Shown: positions 1 to 11,635 of the stretch, piece after piece | Position numbering within the stretch: position 1 is the first letter of the stretch | Layout: every line of letters begins with the position of its first letter | Origin: Primulina eburnea | Lineage: Eukaryota > Streptophyta > Magnoliopsida > Lamiales > Gesneriaceae | Length of the DNA: 64,000 bases | Assembly (NCBI RefSeq): GCF_022965805.1 | Contig: NC_133105.1 | Coordinates: forward strand, 1,550,001 to 1,614,000 | Direction of reading: 5' to 3' | The notes under the pieces: generated by a model | The model's database searches: none | What the model saw: the letters and a program-made list of their open reading frames with translations, nothing else | Told to the model about the DNA's origin: nothing | Made by a program: the position numbers and the translations under genes

Positions 1-179
1 GACTATAATGACATTTTAACAAGATTCCAATCTTTTATAAGTAAGACTATGACGATTAAAAAATACACATGCACACATATTTAGTGGCTCAAGATGATGA
101 TATTGGTTATGTCATCACTTGAGGTACAATGAAGATCTTGAAATTCAATACAACCATAGCAATATCTGATGGTGTTTCA

Positions 180-1165
180 TAGACGGTAGAAAACTACCCG
201 TCTAAATGGACGACTGAAGGTAAAAATAAGATCAACACTAACAATGTGACCAAAAACATATACAAAACTCTCAACAAAAACATGTTTAGCAAGATTAAGA
301 CATGTTCAACCGCTAAGAAAATCTGATAGAGCTGACACAATTCTGTGAGGACAAGGATCAAACGAAAGAAAACAAGCTAACATTTGTAATCCAAAAATTT
401 GATAATGCCAAAATGAAGGCAGACGAGACTCTTAATGATTATGATTAAGGGTTTAGTAGTATTCTTATTGAACTAGCATATCTTGATGTAGAATATTGTA
501 ACCGCGAAGTTGCTTTGAAGGTTACGAAAGCATTGCCTAGAGAATGAGATACAAAGACGATGGCTATAAGGGAGTACAATGATTTCAACAAGCTCGAGCT
601 GTACGACATGCTTGGTGATATTAAGCCTATAAGCTTGAGATGAGTATTCGGACAAAAGCAGAGCCACCAACTTCATAGCCAACTCAAGCTCCAACCGCCA
701 CAACCCCAATTCCAACTGTGAATGAAGAAGCTTCCAACAAAAAATCTGTTGACCAGATAAGCAACGATATTTTGTCCTTATTTGTTAAATTTTTTGGCAA
801 ATTTATGAATAAAAATCAGTTTAAATCCAATTTTTATGGTAAAAAAGACCAAGCTGATGATAACAAAATTGTTTTAATTGTGGAAAGCAAAATCATTTTA
901 TTGCAAATTGCAAAATGTAGAAGAAAGATGATGAGAAGTCATTCGAAAAGAAACATCCCAAAGATGACAAAAGATCTTAAAAAAAAAAGAATACTTGTTA
1001 TTGAAAAAACAAAGAACAAATTGGTCGACTCAGACTCAAATCAATGTAGTTCATATATATCCTCAAGTAAATGTTGATGAGAATGTCAAGTATTTCATGG
1101 CAGATGTTGATTCCGAGACTTTAGATGTGGAGTTGGAATCTGCTGATGAAAATTCAGGGCCTTGA
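180..1165 (+). pseudogene. Decayed LTR-retroelement gag remnant (UBN2-like)
   Basis: Translation of the plus strand gives scattered blocks typical of plant retrotransposon gag: a segment around 185-330 with a TAKKI-like stretch, a block at about 380-600 resembling the gag helical region (KMKADETLNDYD, then NREVALKVTKALPRE), and a KLELYDMLGDIKP-like block near 590-635. A basic region at 718-1077 sits where the zinc knuckle would be, but I see no intact CCHC box. Several stop codons and frame changes break it, for example near 328, 447 and 546. No LTR or integrase was seen nearby. The family assignment is from memory of gag consensus sequences. The rest of the element may lie left of the window. 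Confidence 0.6.
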
Positions 1166-2000
1166 AACTCACCTCCCATTTTTATTTTAAATTTTCTAAT
1201 AAGGGGTCGAGGTCTTGAACTCGATTTTTCTTTATTTATTTTTTTATGAGGGCCAAAGTCTTAAATCTTGGCTTCATTTTTTAAAAAAACTTATAAGGAT
1301 ATTAGGAACGAAAATGTGTTATGTGAAGGTGAATAAACACTTTAAAAATTTCAAGAGTTATGATAGAACGTTCTTGAAATTTTCATAGTTGAACCAAGCA
1401 CCGAGATATTATATAGAGTTTGGTTATAAACTAATCAAAAGACACTCAATATAATATTCTAAAAACTAATTAAATATTTTGGGAATCACTTAAAAAGAAT
1501 GCAAGTTGAAATAATAAAAACTGTTTGGTTGGCACATTTTTTCAAACACATTGTATGTAAAAATTTGTCATTTTAGAAAACACATAAAATATTTCAACAA
1601 TTACTATTAAAAAATAAAAATAAGTAAACACAAAAAAGTAAAGATCCACAAATTTTCTTATGACAGTCCTAAGACCAAATCTTTCTAAAAAATATTCAAC
1701 TTGAAATGACGAGATTAACGCTAAAAAATTCTCAAATAATTAAAAAATGCAACGCACACATAAAAAATTAAGCAAATCAATTGATTAACGTACTTATTCA
1801 TTTTATGCAGGAAATATTATTTTTAATAAACCATCTTTTTCTAAAAAAAAAACTCCTAACTGTCTAACGAGTCCAACCCATAAAATATACCATTTTTAAA
1901 AAATATTATTGACCAGAAAGAGTCAAATACAAATTACCTGTTAGGTTTGGCTTCATTATCATCCCTGGTAAGTTGAATTCGTACCAACACATTTATAAAA
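1166..2000. other. AT-rich intergenic DNA, no gene seen
   Basis: The first part (to about 1310) may still be retroelement debris with two similar short phrases (gaggtcttgaactcg near 1208). The rest is AT-rich, and I see no coding or RNA signal in it. Confidence 0.5.
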
Positions 2001-2158
2001 GAGTAGGGATCATGTAAGAACGTCTCACGGATCTTAATCTGTTCATATTCACAATAAAAAGTAATATTCTTAGCATAAAAAATAATATTTTTTCATGGAT
2101 GCCCCAAATAAAAGATTCGTCTCACAACTCGTGAGACCGTCTCACACAAGTTTTTACC
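2001..2158 (+). mobile_element. Palindromic MITE-like dispersed repeat, copy 1
   Basis: Starts with gagtagggatcatgtaagaa and ends with gtgagaccgtctcacacaag followed by tttttacc. The ends are complementary around a GTCTCAC core, and the middle carries the family phrases aataaaaagtaatattctta and tttttcatggatg. Eight other copies are in this window. It lies about 470 bp upstream of the maspardin start codon. No transposase is encoded. Confidence 0.75.
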
Positions 2159-2631
2159 TTTATTAAAAGTACTAGTGAAAGATGCACATAAAATACATGT
2201 TTTATTATTATTTTGAAATTGACTAAATAATATTTTTAATTTAAGAAAATTGTTTAATTTAAAAGAAAAATTTTGTTTAAATTTTTTTTAATGTAAAATA
2301 CAGAGTGACTCGAAGATTGCTTGGATAACGCCGAAGAAAGATAATTATGAAATTTATCAGTGTCTTGTTGGACCCACCCGGGATTGAGCCCAATCATTCT
2401 CAGCCTAGTCGAGTCCCACTAATCCATGCACAGCTCACAGCGTTGTTGCATTTCTTAAATCCATCAAATTTGAGTCAAAAAAATAAAAAATAAAAAAATC
2501 CATCAAACTCAGAAAACCCATCACAATTACGTTGTTAATACGATCATTCATACATAAAAATATTAGATTTGCAGACATACTTCGCTCGCGTGTTTGTAGG
2601 AACTGTGTAGCAGACAGCGTTGACATAGGCG

Positions 2632-5600
2632 ATGAAAGGCGTCTTCTCGGCGCCTGGTGATTACATCTACTTCAAGTCTCAGGTCCCTCTTCACAAGATC
2701 CCTGTAAGATTGCTGTTTTTTAAAAACATATTTGATTGTATTTTTTTATTTCTTTTTTTAATTCAATTTTATTTTGAGTTTTTGAATGACGGGCTTTGCA
2801 CTTTAGCTTCATTTCTCGAATGTTCATTTTGCTGGTCCTGTAGTTCTTTACGTACTTGGATTAATCTTTTTAGATTTGATCTCATGTCTGATTTGGTTGA
2901 TCATTTGAACTCAAGAATCAAAATCTTATCTTTATCTGATTTCAGTTGTCCCAGAATCTTGTCTCATAGGAATTTGTTCCAAGTATTTAATGTTGTTATG
3001 GGTTCTTGCAAGTATGGAGATATTTGCATTTCAATTTGTATAGAAATAAAATCTAGTGGTTTACAAGTTACAAAGATTAAAAGCTCGGAATGTGTGGTAG
3101 TTGGATGTAATAGCTTCTTATTGAGGTAATTGGTTCAACCGAATCATCTCAAAAAGGGCGTCCACAATTAAGTAGTACTGAAGAAACATTTGAGACTTAA
3201 TCCTATGCCAAAATTGTGAAAGCTCCAGGTATTTGGCAAAGCTGAATATTTACTATTATTGATTTCTAGGAGTTTCCAATGCAGATCAATGTCTAGATGT
3301 GCCGGGAATTTGCATCTATGTGTCTCTAGTCCCGTAATATTGCAAATGGACACTTCTTCTTTTGGATTACATGAAGCAAGCAGATTCCAAAGCTTAGTCC
3401 TGGAATCATGCATCAGCTAACTCCCCTTAACATGACCATTTCTGGAAGATAGGAAAATGGATAGAATGCCAGCAAAATAAATCTGAGAAATATATATTTT
3501 TGTACAAGCTGATCAAATTAAGGGCTAAACATATTTGAGACATCCTTTTTATTCTTGGACATAGGAATACTTATTGGCTAACTGATCAATACGATATTTT
3601 AGTTAGTTAAATATTGTAGCTTATTCTGGAAGAAGTAAAGCGTGTCAACGTTAAGAAGTTTGAAACAAGTGAATTAATTAATTTAAAACCATAGTTCTTA
3701 ATTCTTATCTACCCTTTTATTTTTACGTTAACGAGGAGTGAAATCTTGCTACCTTTCGTTTTCCCGTAGAGATTCATATCTTCAAGGAGCAATGGAATCA
3801 ATGGGGTATAAGTTTTTACTGGTACGAGGAATTTATATGTTCCGATAATCATATGTTTATAAGGAAGTTATCTATGTAGTTTGGTCTTTATTACATAATT
3901 GATGTCGTTTGTCGTAAGCAAATTTCAGTCGTGACTTCGATTATTCTTGAGCATTCAATAAATTGTAGAAATGATGTTTACTTGCAAAATTTGGTGTAGA
4001 TTGGCTCAAAGCAATGGAGATACTATGATTTTGGGCCAAAAGTTGTGCCTCCACTGATCTGTCTTCCTGGTACTGCTGGAACTGCCGACGTGTATTATAA
4101 ACAAATTATGTCATTATCTATGAAGGTAGTAAATTCTAATAATCTTATCGATCAGTATGCTTATAATGCCGCAACGGCCCAACCAGTGTTGGGTATGTAA
4201 TTATTTTTTCCATTTTCAGGGTTATCGAGTGATATCAGTTGATATTCCCCGAGTGTGGAACCACCATGAGTGGGTTATAGCATTTGAGAAGTTTTTGGAT
4301 GTTATTAATGTTCATCATGTAAGATTTCCTTGTCATTATTGCACTATATGATGTTGAACATTAATTCCTTTCCTGTCTAAAAAGACTTCTGTTCATCCGT
4401 TGGGTCAATTTTTTGCACTGGGTATGGAAGTGCTATGCATTATGATATGTTTAAGCTGAATACACGGGTTTGATCTGAGCTTGCCAGGTTCTTCTGTCAA
4501 ACTTCTGATCCTTCCCCCATGCCCTTTTTCATGTTGAGTTACTACCTTAACATGGTGAATTTGTCTTCCAAGTAGTGGTACAATTATTCTATTGGAAGGT
4601 GTTCTTTATTGTAGGATGTGGTGGTACTCATTAGAAATTTGGCAGGGTACTTTCTATTTCATATCGAAAATGAAGGGGTCTTTCTACTTTCATAGACTGG
4701 TATTATCCTACCAAATATAGCCTTGTTTTAGATCATTATCATTTCTAGCTGTTATCTTTGAGAAGGGTGTGGAAAATAATTACGTGGGTAATTGAAAACC
4801 ATTTAAAGCTTTCCACACCCAGTTGCCATTTTTATCTAGGTATTGAGATAATAATCTAATGAAACACATAACCACCACTTCATTTCGAACTGTCAATTTA
4901 TGTCATTTTTGCTTTCAACCTCTTAAAGAATTCCTAATACCTCTGTCTTTAATGTATCAATTTTTATTCTTATTTTTAAGTTTAGAATTTCTCTCACCTG
5001 ATTGAATTAGGTAGATATGCTTTTATAAATTTCACTTCATAAACATTCCAGTGACTGTGATGCATCAACTATGAAACGTGTTACTTTTAAGCCGGAGCAA
5101 AAAATAATCGAGGTAGTGAAATTTAGAATAATATACAAAAATCATGAAATAAGATACCAATAAATCCTACCGTCTAAACTTCGGGATATCATAAAAGAAT
5201 CATAAACATCAGGATGCAAGTGATGATTATTTGTACATAGATATTATTTGTTTGAAACCTTTGATGTTGAGATGGAATTTGTGGGAATTTTAAAATGGAA
5301 AGATAAATAATGTTTAAAATTTTTTATAGATGGTGATGACATTCGGATGACATAGGGTTGAGAAACAAGAAAAGTTAAATATTTTCAAGCATCTGTAGGT
5401 TTTGTTATCCTTGCATTTACAAAATGGATTAGTTTGGATACAACATTTTGTGGATAAAAGCAGGGGTTTTTCTATGTTGGACTAGCATCTGCTATCTTAG
5501 TCACATAATTCAGATCATTTTCGCTGTACAGATACGTGTGACCTTGACTAATTTTGATTGATCAAAGTGGGTGGTTACTGAATTACACGAATATTGCATG

Positions 5601-8600
5601 AAATCAAAGCTGAACATTCACTTTTACTTTTTTCAAAAAATACTTTTTTTCTATTTTCCCATACGTCAAGCGCCCGACACCTAGTAAGTAGATGCTATTT
5701 GGAAACGTGAGAAATTATCTCCCTTTTGGATCGTAGAGATTTTACCAAGCATATCCTTGATTCCATTCTTGTTATTCATTATCTTAGATTGACTGTTGCC
5801 TCTTCTCTTAGTATTTATTTATTAGCTCGCATCATGACAAATTACAGTGGTTGTTTTCCACATCGCAGATACATTTATACGGTACATCTCTTGGGGGCTT
5901 CTTAGCTCAACTCTTTGCTCAGCACCGGCCACGTCGAGTTCGATCTTTGGTTCTCTCAAATACGTTTTTGGAGACCAGTAGTTTTTCTGCGGCTATGCCA
6001 TGGGCTCCCCTGTACGTACTTCAATTTTCTCTCTGTTTCTTTTCCAATCTGGTTCAAATAAAACGTCTTTTTTCCCAAAAAATATACCAAGATATCAATG
6101 ATAATACTAATCACAATGTTACTGTCTTATGTTTCCCTGGAAATGTTACATCATTCATGTGTCAGTACTCTGCTCTATGTTCTCTTTCTTTTTCACTATC
6201 CAGTTTTAGATTCTCTTGCAGCGATATCAGGTTTTTTAGTCTATTATTGCTAAAATTAGTATTTATTTTAGTCGTGTGACATAGTTAATTTTCGAACAAT
6301 ATCTACCGTGCACCACTGATGAAATCAAGTAAGCGACCTTCCTTTACTATGGCGATGCTACATACACTTGGAGCATTTGGATATTGATGCTTGTCTCATT
6401 AAAAATTAGAAAACTTGTATGCATAATTTATTGATGTTGGCATGAGCCTTTTAGTTTTACTTAAAGCACTTGAAAAACAGTAAGAACGGTTTTAGAGAGG
6501 CTCAGATTTAGAGTTCTTGGTTATTTTACTCCAGCTTCTCTAAGAAACTCAAAAAGTAGAAAAAGGCCTTTTAACCATTAAAGTCAAAATGTAAACTACT
6601 TCTGCTTCTACTGAAAAATGCATGTCTTTAATGAAACCCTTTTTTGAGTGAGGTGCTTCTATGTATTAACAGACAACTAATCTTCCAAGTACCCATCGTA
6701 CGAGAAGTTCAAGACTTCATATTATCATATATTCCCTTCTACCCTTTGGTCGCTGCTACGTGTGCTTCTGCATGATTTTTTTCTTTTTAAGGTCTTTATT
6801 TGACTCATTATTTGCTAGAAAACTCCTCTCATGAAGTATAATATTTGAAAAAAACCCACATTTGTGGTCTTGAAATTGCTTGATTATACCAACTTCAGCA
6901 TTTTTTGGCTTTTGAACATATCCTCGTGTTTTATGCAACTGTTCCATCATCCCAGCTTTCAGCGTTTAAGGGCTTTCTTGAGGTTTTAGTTGGGACAATA
7001 CTGAAAATCATTTGTTACTTGGAGGTTTTTGATCTCTGTCATTCAATTTCTAACACTACAAAACCTTCAGAATATTTCTTATCCCAGTTATTAGTGAGTT
7101 ATAGTTGTTTTCCAAATCCTGTCTCTTAATGCTCTCAGAAAGGTTTTAAATTATTACTTTTGAGATTTTATTTCTTCACTTCATGCCTTTTAAGCATTTA
7201 ATACTAGTGAATGATTTGTATTTCCTCCTTCAAATTTACCTTGAAATTGGGGGATATTTAGCCAGGCGTGTTAAATAACCAAGTAATCATTTCAAAGATT
7301 TTTTAACCTGGTTGAGGTTTGAAGGGCCGTGGGAGCTTAAATCTATTTAACTGTTACATATCAATGGTTTACGCAATTGTTGAAGTGAGTGTGATTTGTC
7401 AGTGGGATGAGTTGTTTGAATATCAATCTCTGTAGTTTATATTTATCCTAACGTAATTGGATTTGTTGTGAATTCAATATTTAACAGTGTAGGCTGGACA
7501 CCTTCATTTCTATTGAAGCGGTATGTCCTAACTGGAATTCACGATGGTCCTCATGAACCTTTTATTGCAGATTCCGTGGATTTCATCGTTGCTCAGGTAA
7601 ATATACAGTATGAACCTACATTAGTTCTTTTATTACTTTTAATCATGGCTACTAGCATCTACGCGTACTTTCTGAGATGTAGAGATTCTGATCCAATCAG
7701 GGTCTTCTAGTATGACGTGACAGTCTTTTATGTTTTTGTTGATATTTTCACATCAATGGTTTATTGACAAGTTGCGTGTGAAAGGAAAAAAAGCGAGTGT
7801 GTGCATGCCTTCGGATACAAGAAGCCATTGATGTCAAAATAACCTCTGATCTCTATCCTCAACAGGTCCAAGTGGCTTGGGATGTAAATAAAATATTAGT
7901 TATTTGGTCGGTTACCTAGTGTGAGAACTATTCATTTACTCGAGGAGTGCTTGTTTTACAAAATTTATAGAACAAATTTCTTTTGATTCTTAAGATAAAA
8001 TTGGAAGTGAACGTTTCTTATGATGTTAATTTGACTATGATGCAGGTTGAGACCCTTTCAAGAGATGACTTGGCCTCAAGGTTGAGTCTGACAGTTGATG
8101 CAGCATCTGTTGGCCCTCTTTTGCTTTCAGATTCTTTAATTACTATAATGGATGTAAGTGGACTGCTTAATACTATCAATAACGATGGATGGTGAGCTCT
8201 TGAATTTAACAGTAAATTACCATCAGAAACTTATTGCAAAATTAAGTTAAGAAATTTGGATGAAGCTTATCTTGTTTAACTCCTTGGTTTGCAACCAGTT
8301 TCTTTAGGGATTCTCAGCAGGGTAAATTCAGAATTTAAAAGTCTTTCTGAACAAGTCTGAAGACTAGAGAGATTTCAACATTTCAAATACTTGTATATTT
8401 TCCTTTCACATGTAGTATTGATCCGAGATTACTATCTAGAGGAGGAAGCTCTGATCTCTTGAACATTGTAGTGAGAGAGAAAAATTGCCTTGATAAATAT
8501 TCAAGGTCTCCCATAGTTTCCTGGATTTCAATGAAGTGAATAACGAGGAGAACCTTTTATCTATGTTTAGTTTAAAGAGAACACAAAGCAAAAGAGGATG

Positions 8601-9999
8601 AAAATAGCAAGGAAGACATTTTCCTATTAATGGGAATCAACAAAATCACATAAATTTGTGGACACTTGAACAAATTTGATGAGTTTAACATTCCCGAAAT
8701 GCTTGCGAAATCAATATCCTGGAAGATAAGAAACTATATCTAGTTTTATTATGATTTATATTCACGTGGTTGTTATGGTGGTTGTGTTACCTTGATTGGA
8801 TCGCCTCTTATCCGATTAAACTTATTTCTGACTTCTCCCTCTCTTTTTTCGGGCGTGTCCATCCCTGCCTGAAGACAAATGATTTCTGTGCAATTCCTGG
8901 ACAACTTAAAGATCAAGTGCTAGAAAGATACCCTGGTGCCAGACAAGCATACCTCAAGTCCGGTGGTGACTTTCCCTTCCTTTCAAGACCAGATGAAGTA
9001 AATCTTCATCTTCAGGTAGCACTCGGAAAATTCTTTCATTTTGTGATTTGAACAACTCTCTCAAATGTTTATTTGGGTCAGGACTATCGAACCTCTAAAA
9101 CATGAGACTATTCTAAGTGCCTCGACAGAATGACGATTCTGATTGAGGGAGGCGGCAGCATTTCAATTTATAGAAGCTATTTCTTTTAGTTAGTGGGAGG
9201 AAACTATGGAGATTTTTGGTATATTTCCGAAAAATTATTTCAGGTACATTTCTAGGAAATGATTTTGGAATGCGAACTGTATATTTTATTGTGTTTTTGG
9301 AATTGGAAGAAGGCATTTTTCTACCTTAAATGTCAGGCCATGTATATTATTTTGAATCATTTTATTCGTTGAAATTTATTTTATGAATATTAAATAGTAG
9401 TAAAATAATTTTTTGAATAGAAGATAATAACGGTACGAGGGAATGCGAATGCCAGTTGAAAGTAAGTTTTTGTTAAGAATTGTAAAAGAATATTGATATG
9501 TAAATTGTTTCCAGGGGAAAGAAAATATTTTTCTGAAAGATAAAAAAGTGTTACTATATTTTCAAGGTAAAAAATATCCTGTTAGGAAATGGACGTTTTA
9601 GTTTGAAGGTCTCATTCTCCATCTCGTTTTATTCAGCTACACCTAAGGCGAGTTGGTGTGGAAGCTAAACCAGATGAAGTCCAAAAAGATGTACCTGGTA
9701 GGAGTAGCTCAAATGACCAAAATGATGGTACACATACCGATGATGCAACAGAAGATGATAGGAGTGGCCCTGAAGATGCAAGTGGACCTCCTCCAGCTTC
9801 AGAAGATCCAAATTCTGGTAATCTTGATAATCAAAGTTTCAGCAACACCCAGATATCCAATGTCAGCATTGAATACTTCAAGCTAGCATTGGCGCCCGAA
9901 GTTCTTTCAAAGCTATCGTGTGAGTGTATTGTTCATAATTTGCTTAATCTTCACCTAGCCACCTTGTACTTTAACCAGAAGTGTTCTAAGGAAGTTTAG
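2632..9999 (+). CDS. Maspardin-like alpha/beta-hydrolase-fold protein (SPG21/ACP33 family)
   Basis: Eight exons: 2632-2703, 4000-4125, 4220-4318, 5869-6011, 7488-7596, 8046-8153, 8875-9015 and 9637-9999 (stop TAG). All introns are GT..AG and phases join exactly to 386 aa. The fold is shown by a GTAD turn in exon 2, a nucleophile-elbow-like LYGTSLGGF in exon 4 (Ser about residue 106), the LSNTF strand, the WTPSFLLKRYVL cap segment, and GARQAYLKSGGDFPFLSRPDEVNLHLQ-type C-terminal residues. Human maspardin is about 308 aa and acts in endosomal sorting as a CD4-binding protein; enzymatic activity is doubtful. The plant protein has an extra acidic Ser/Pro/Asp-rich tail encoded by exon 8. Exon 8 and part of intron 7 are duplicated downstream (15235-16262). 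The start is the first ATG of exon 1. The product is confident; its cellular role is inferred. Confidence 0.92.
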
Positions 10000-11152
10000 G
10001 CCGGTGCTGTAAATGTGTTCTTTGTCCACTGTCACCACTTGTAAGTTTTCCTGAGGGGAGATGTTTTGTGTTGAAATTTTACATTCGTGTGATAAATGTA
10101 TGACTACCACCTTGGGTTGTATCAAAGCACGTTTTTCTTTACGGGTTTTTCAATACATGAAAAATGTTGGTGCTTGCGATTGTCCATGGAGAAATAAGTT
10201 GATTGAGACATGGCAAAATTGGTTGATTCCATCCAACTTGTATGACAATGGTATATAATGAACGAGTCATATCTGATTTCCACAGAGAGATACATCAGAC
10301 AACTTGAAAAAAAATCATACGTGGTCCATAATATATCATTAAATCGAGTGTCTGAACAATAATCAAATAAATTGGCAAATTGTTAGAATACAGCAATCAG
10401 TTTGTGTGATACTTCCTACTTAGGAAGATAGATATATATATATTTTATGAAGTAAATATCGGGGAGAAAATTCCGAGAATCTAAATTGCTTGCTAGAACT
10501 TCTACCTATTTATGTATCAAATTAACAAGTACAAGCTTTTCTTCTGCAATATCTCAGGCCAGAGCAAAATTAAATCACAAAGAACAAATTTATATTGTTT
10601 CTTTGAGAGGAAATCTCAACTCAAGTGATTGTTCAAAAATTCGCTTCAACAAAAGTAAATTATGCATTTTTTTTTAAAGTAAAAAGTCAATGATTGCGTT
10701 ATATAATTTTCATGAAGATGAGGTATATATTTTTTATATTTTACATGAGATTTTTGTGTAAATTACTCTGATTTTAATATATAATTAAAAAACGTTTTAT
10801 AAATATTTTTTAAAATATAAATTAACTGGTTTGTATAACTTTTCTTTAGTTTTGCTGGCACAACTAGATTAAATTTGAAAATTTCAGTCTTGCAAAATGA
10901 TATTATTCTTCTATCAATATTTGTTCAACTGTTTTTATTATATATGTCGTTTATAAGGGTTGCCATTATTCGATTAATCGTCCAAACAGAACTGAAACTG
11001 AAATTTCGATTCGAACAAATGACGAACAGAAAAATCTGGTTCGATTTTCGGTTTTTCATATTTTCGGTTCGGTTCCTGCTTAAAAATCGAATCAATCTGC
11101 TCTTCTGAGACTGGAACAAGTGATTTAACAAATAATCGTCCTGCATATTCGA
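10000..11152. other. Maspardin 3'UTR and intergenic spacer, copy A
   Basis: 10000-10275 is probably 3'UTR and is matched in copy B at 15980-16262. The similarity stops at atctgatttcca. The following AT-rich DNA holds no convincing gene. Similarity to copy B resumes around 11075, just before the old YTH 5' leader. Confidence 0.6.
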
Positions 11153-11635
11153 GTGTTCTTGTCTGAGAGGAGGAAAAAAAAGGGAAAAAGAAAACCTAAA
11201 AGACCTTATGAAAACTCACACTCAAATCTTCTGCTCTTTAATCTATCTCCAATCCCTCCACATCTCCGACAAGGTACGTCGTTATGCTTTTCGGCTGCTG
11301 ATGCTTATTTGTACGGGTATGCATTTTCCTGTGTAATTGCTGTTTTCTTTTCGTTTTTTTCTTTGGCGCCGCGCACCCTCTTAAATCCCCTTCTCTTCTT
11401 TCTCTTCCCCACTTCACCCTACACTCTCCTTCCATTTTCTCTCTAATTTCCTGTCATTTTTCATTTCAAACTCTAATAAATCTCGTGGATTTTCTCTGGA
11501 AATCGCAAAAGGCTCACTCTTTTTCACAACCACATTCTCCGGCGAATTCCGTACAGTCCGGTCATCCTCCAGTTTTTCAAAAGAGCTAAGTTCCTAATTA
11601 AGCAAACTGCACCTAGCTCGGGATAACTTATTGAA

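Noticed and set aside
9653..9886. 77-codon plus-strand frame (and its twin at 15647) rich in Met and Lys
   Set aside because: It is an out-of-frame shadow of maspardin exon 8; the true frame continues from the spliced upstream exons.
10999..11110. Phrases such as ttcggttcggttcctg and gaactgaaactgaaa as a possible gene
   Set aside because: Low-complexity repeated phrases with stops in every frame and no conserved domain; the area differs between the two duplication copies.
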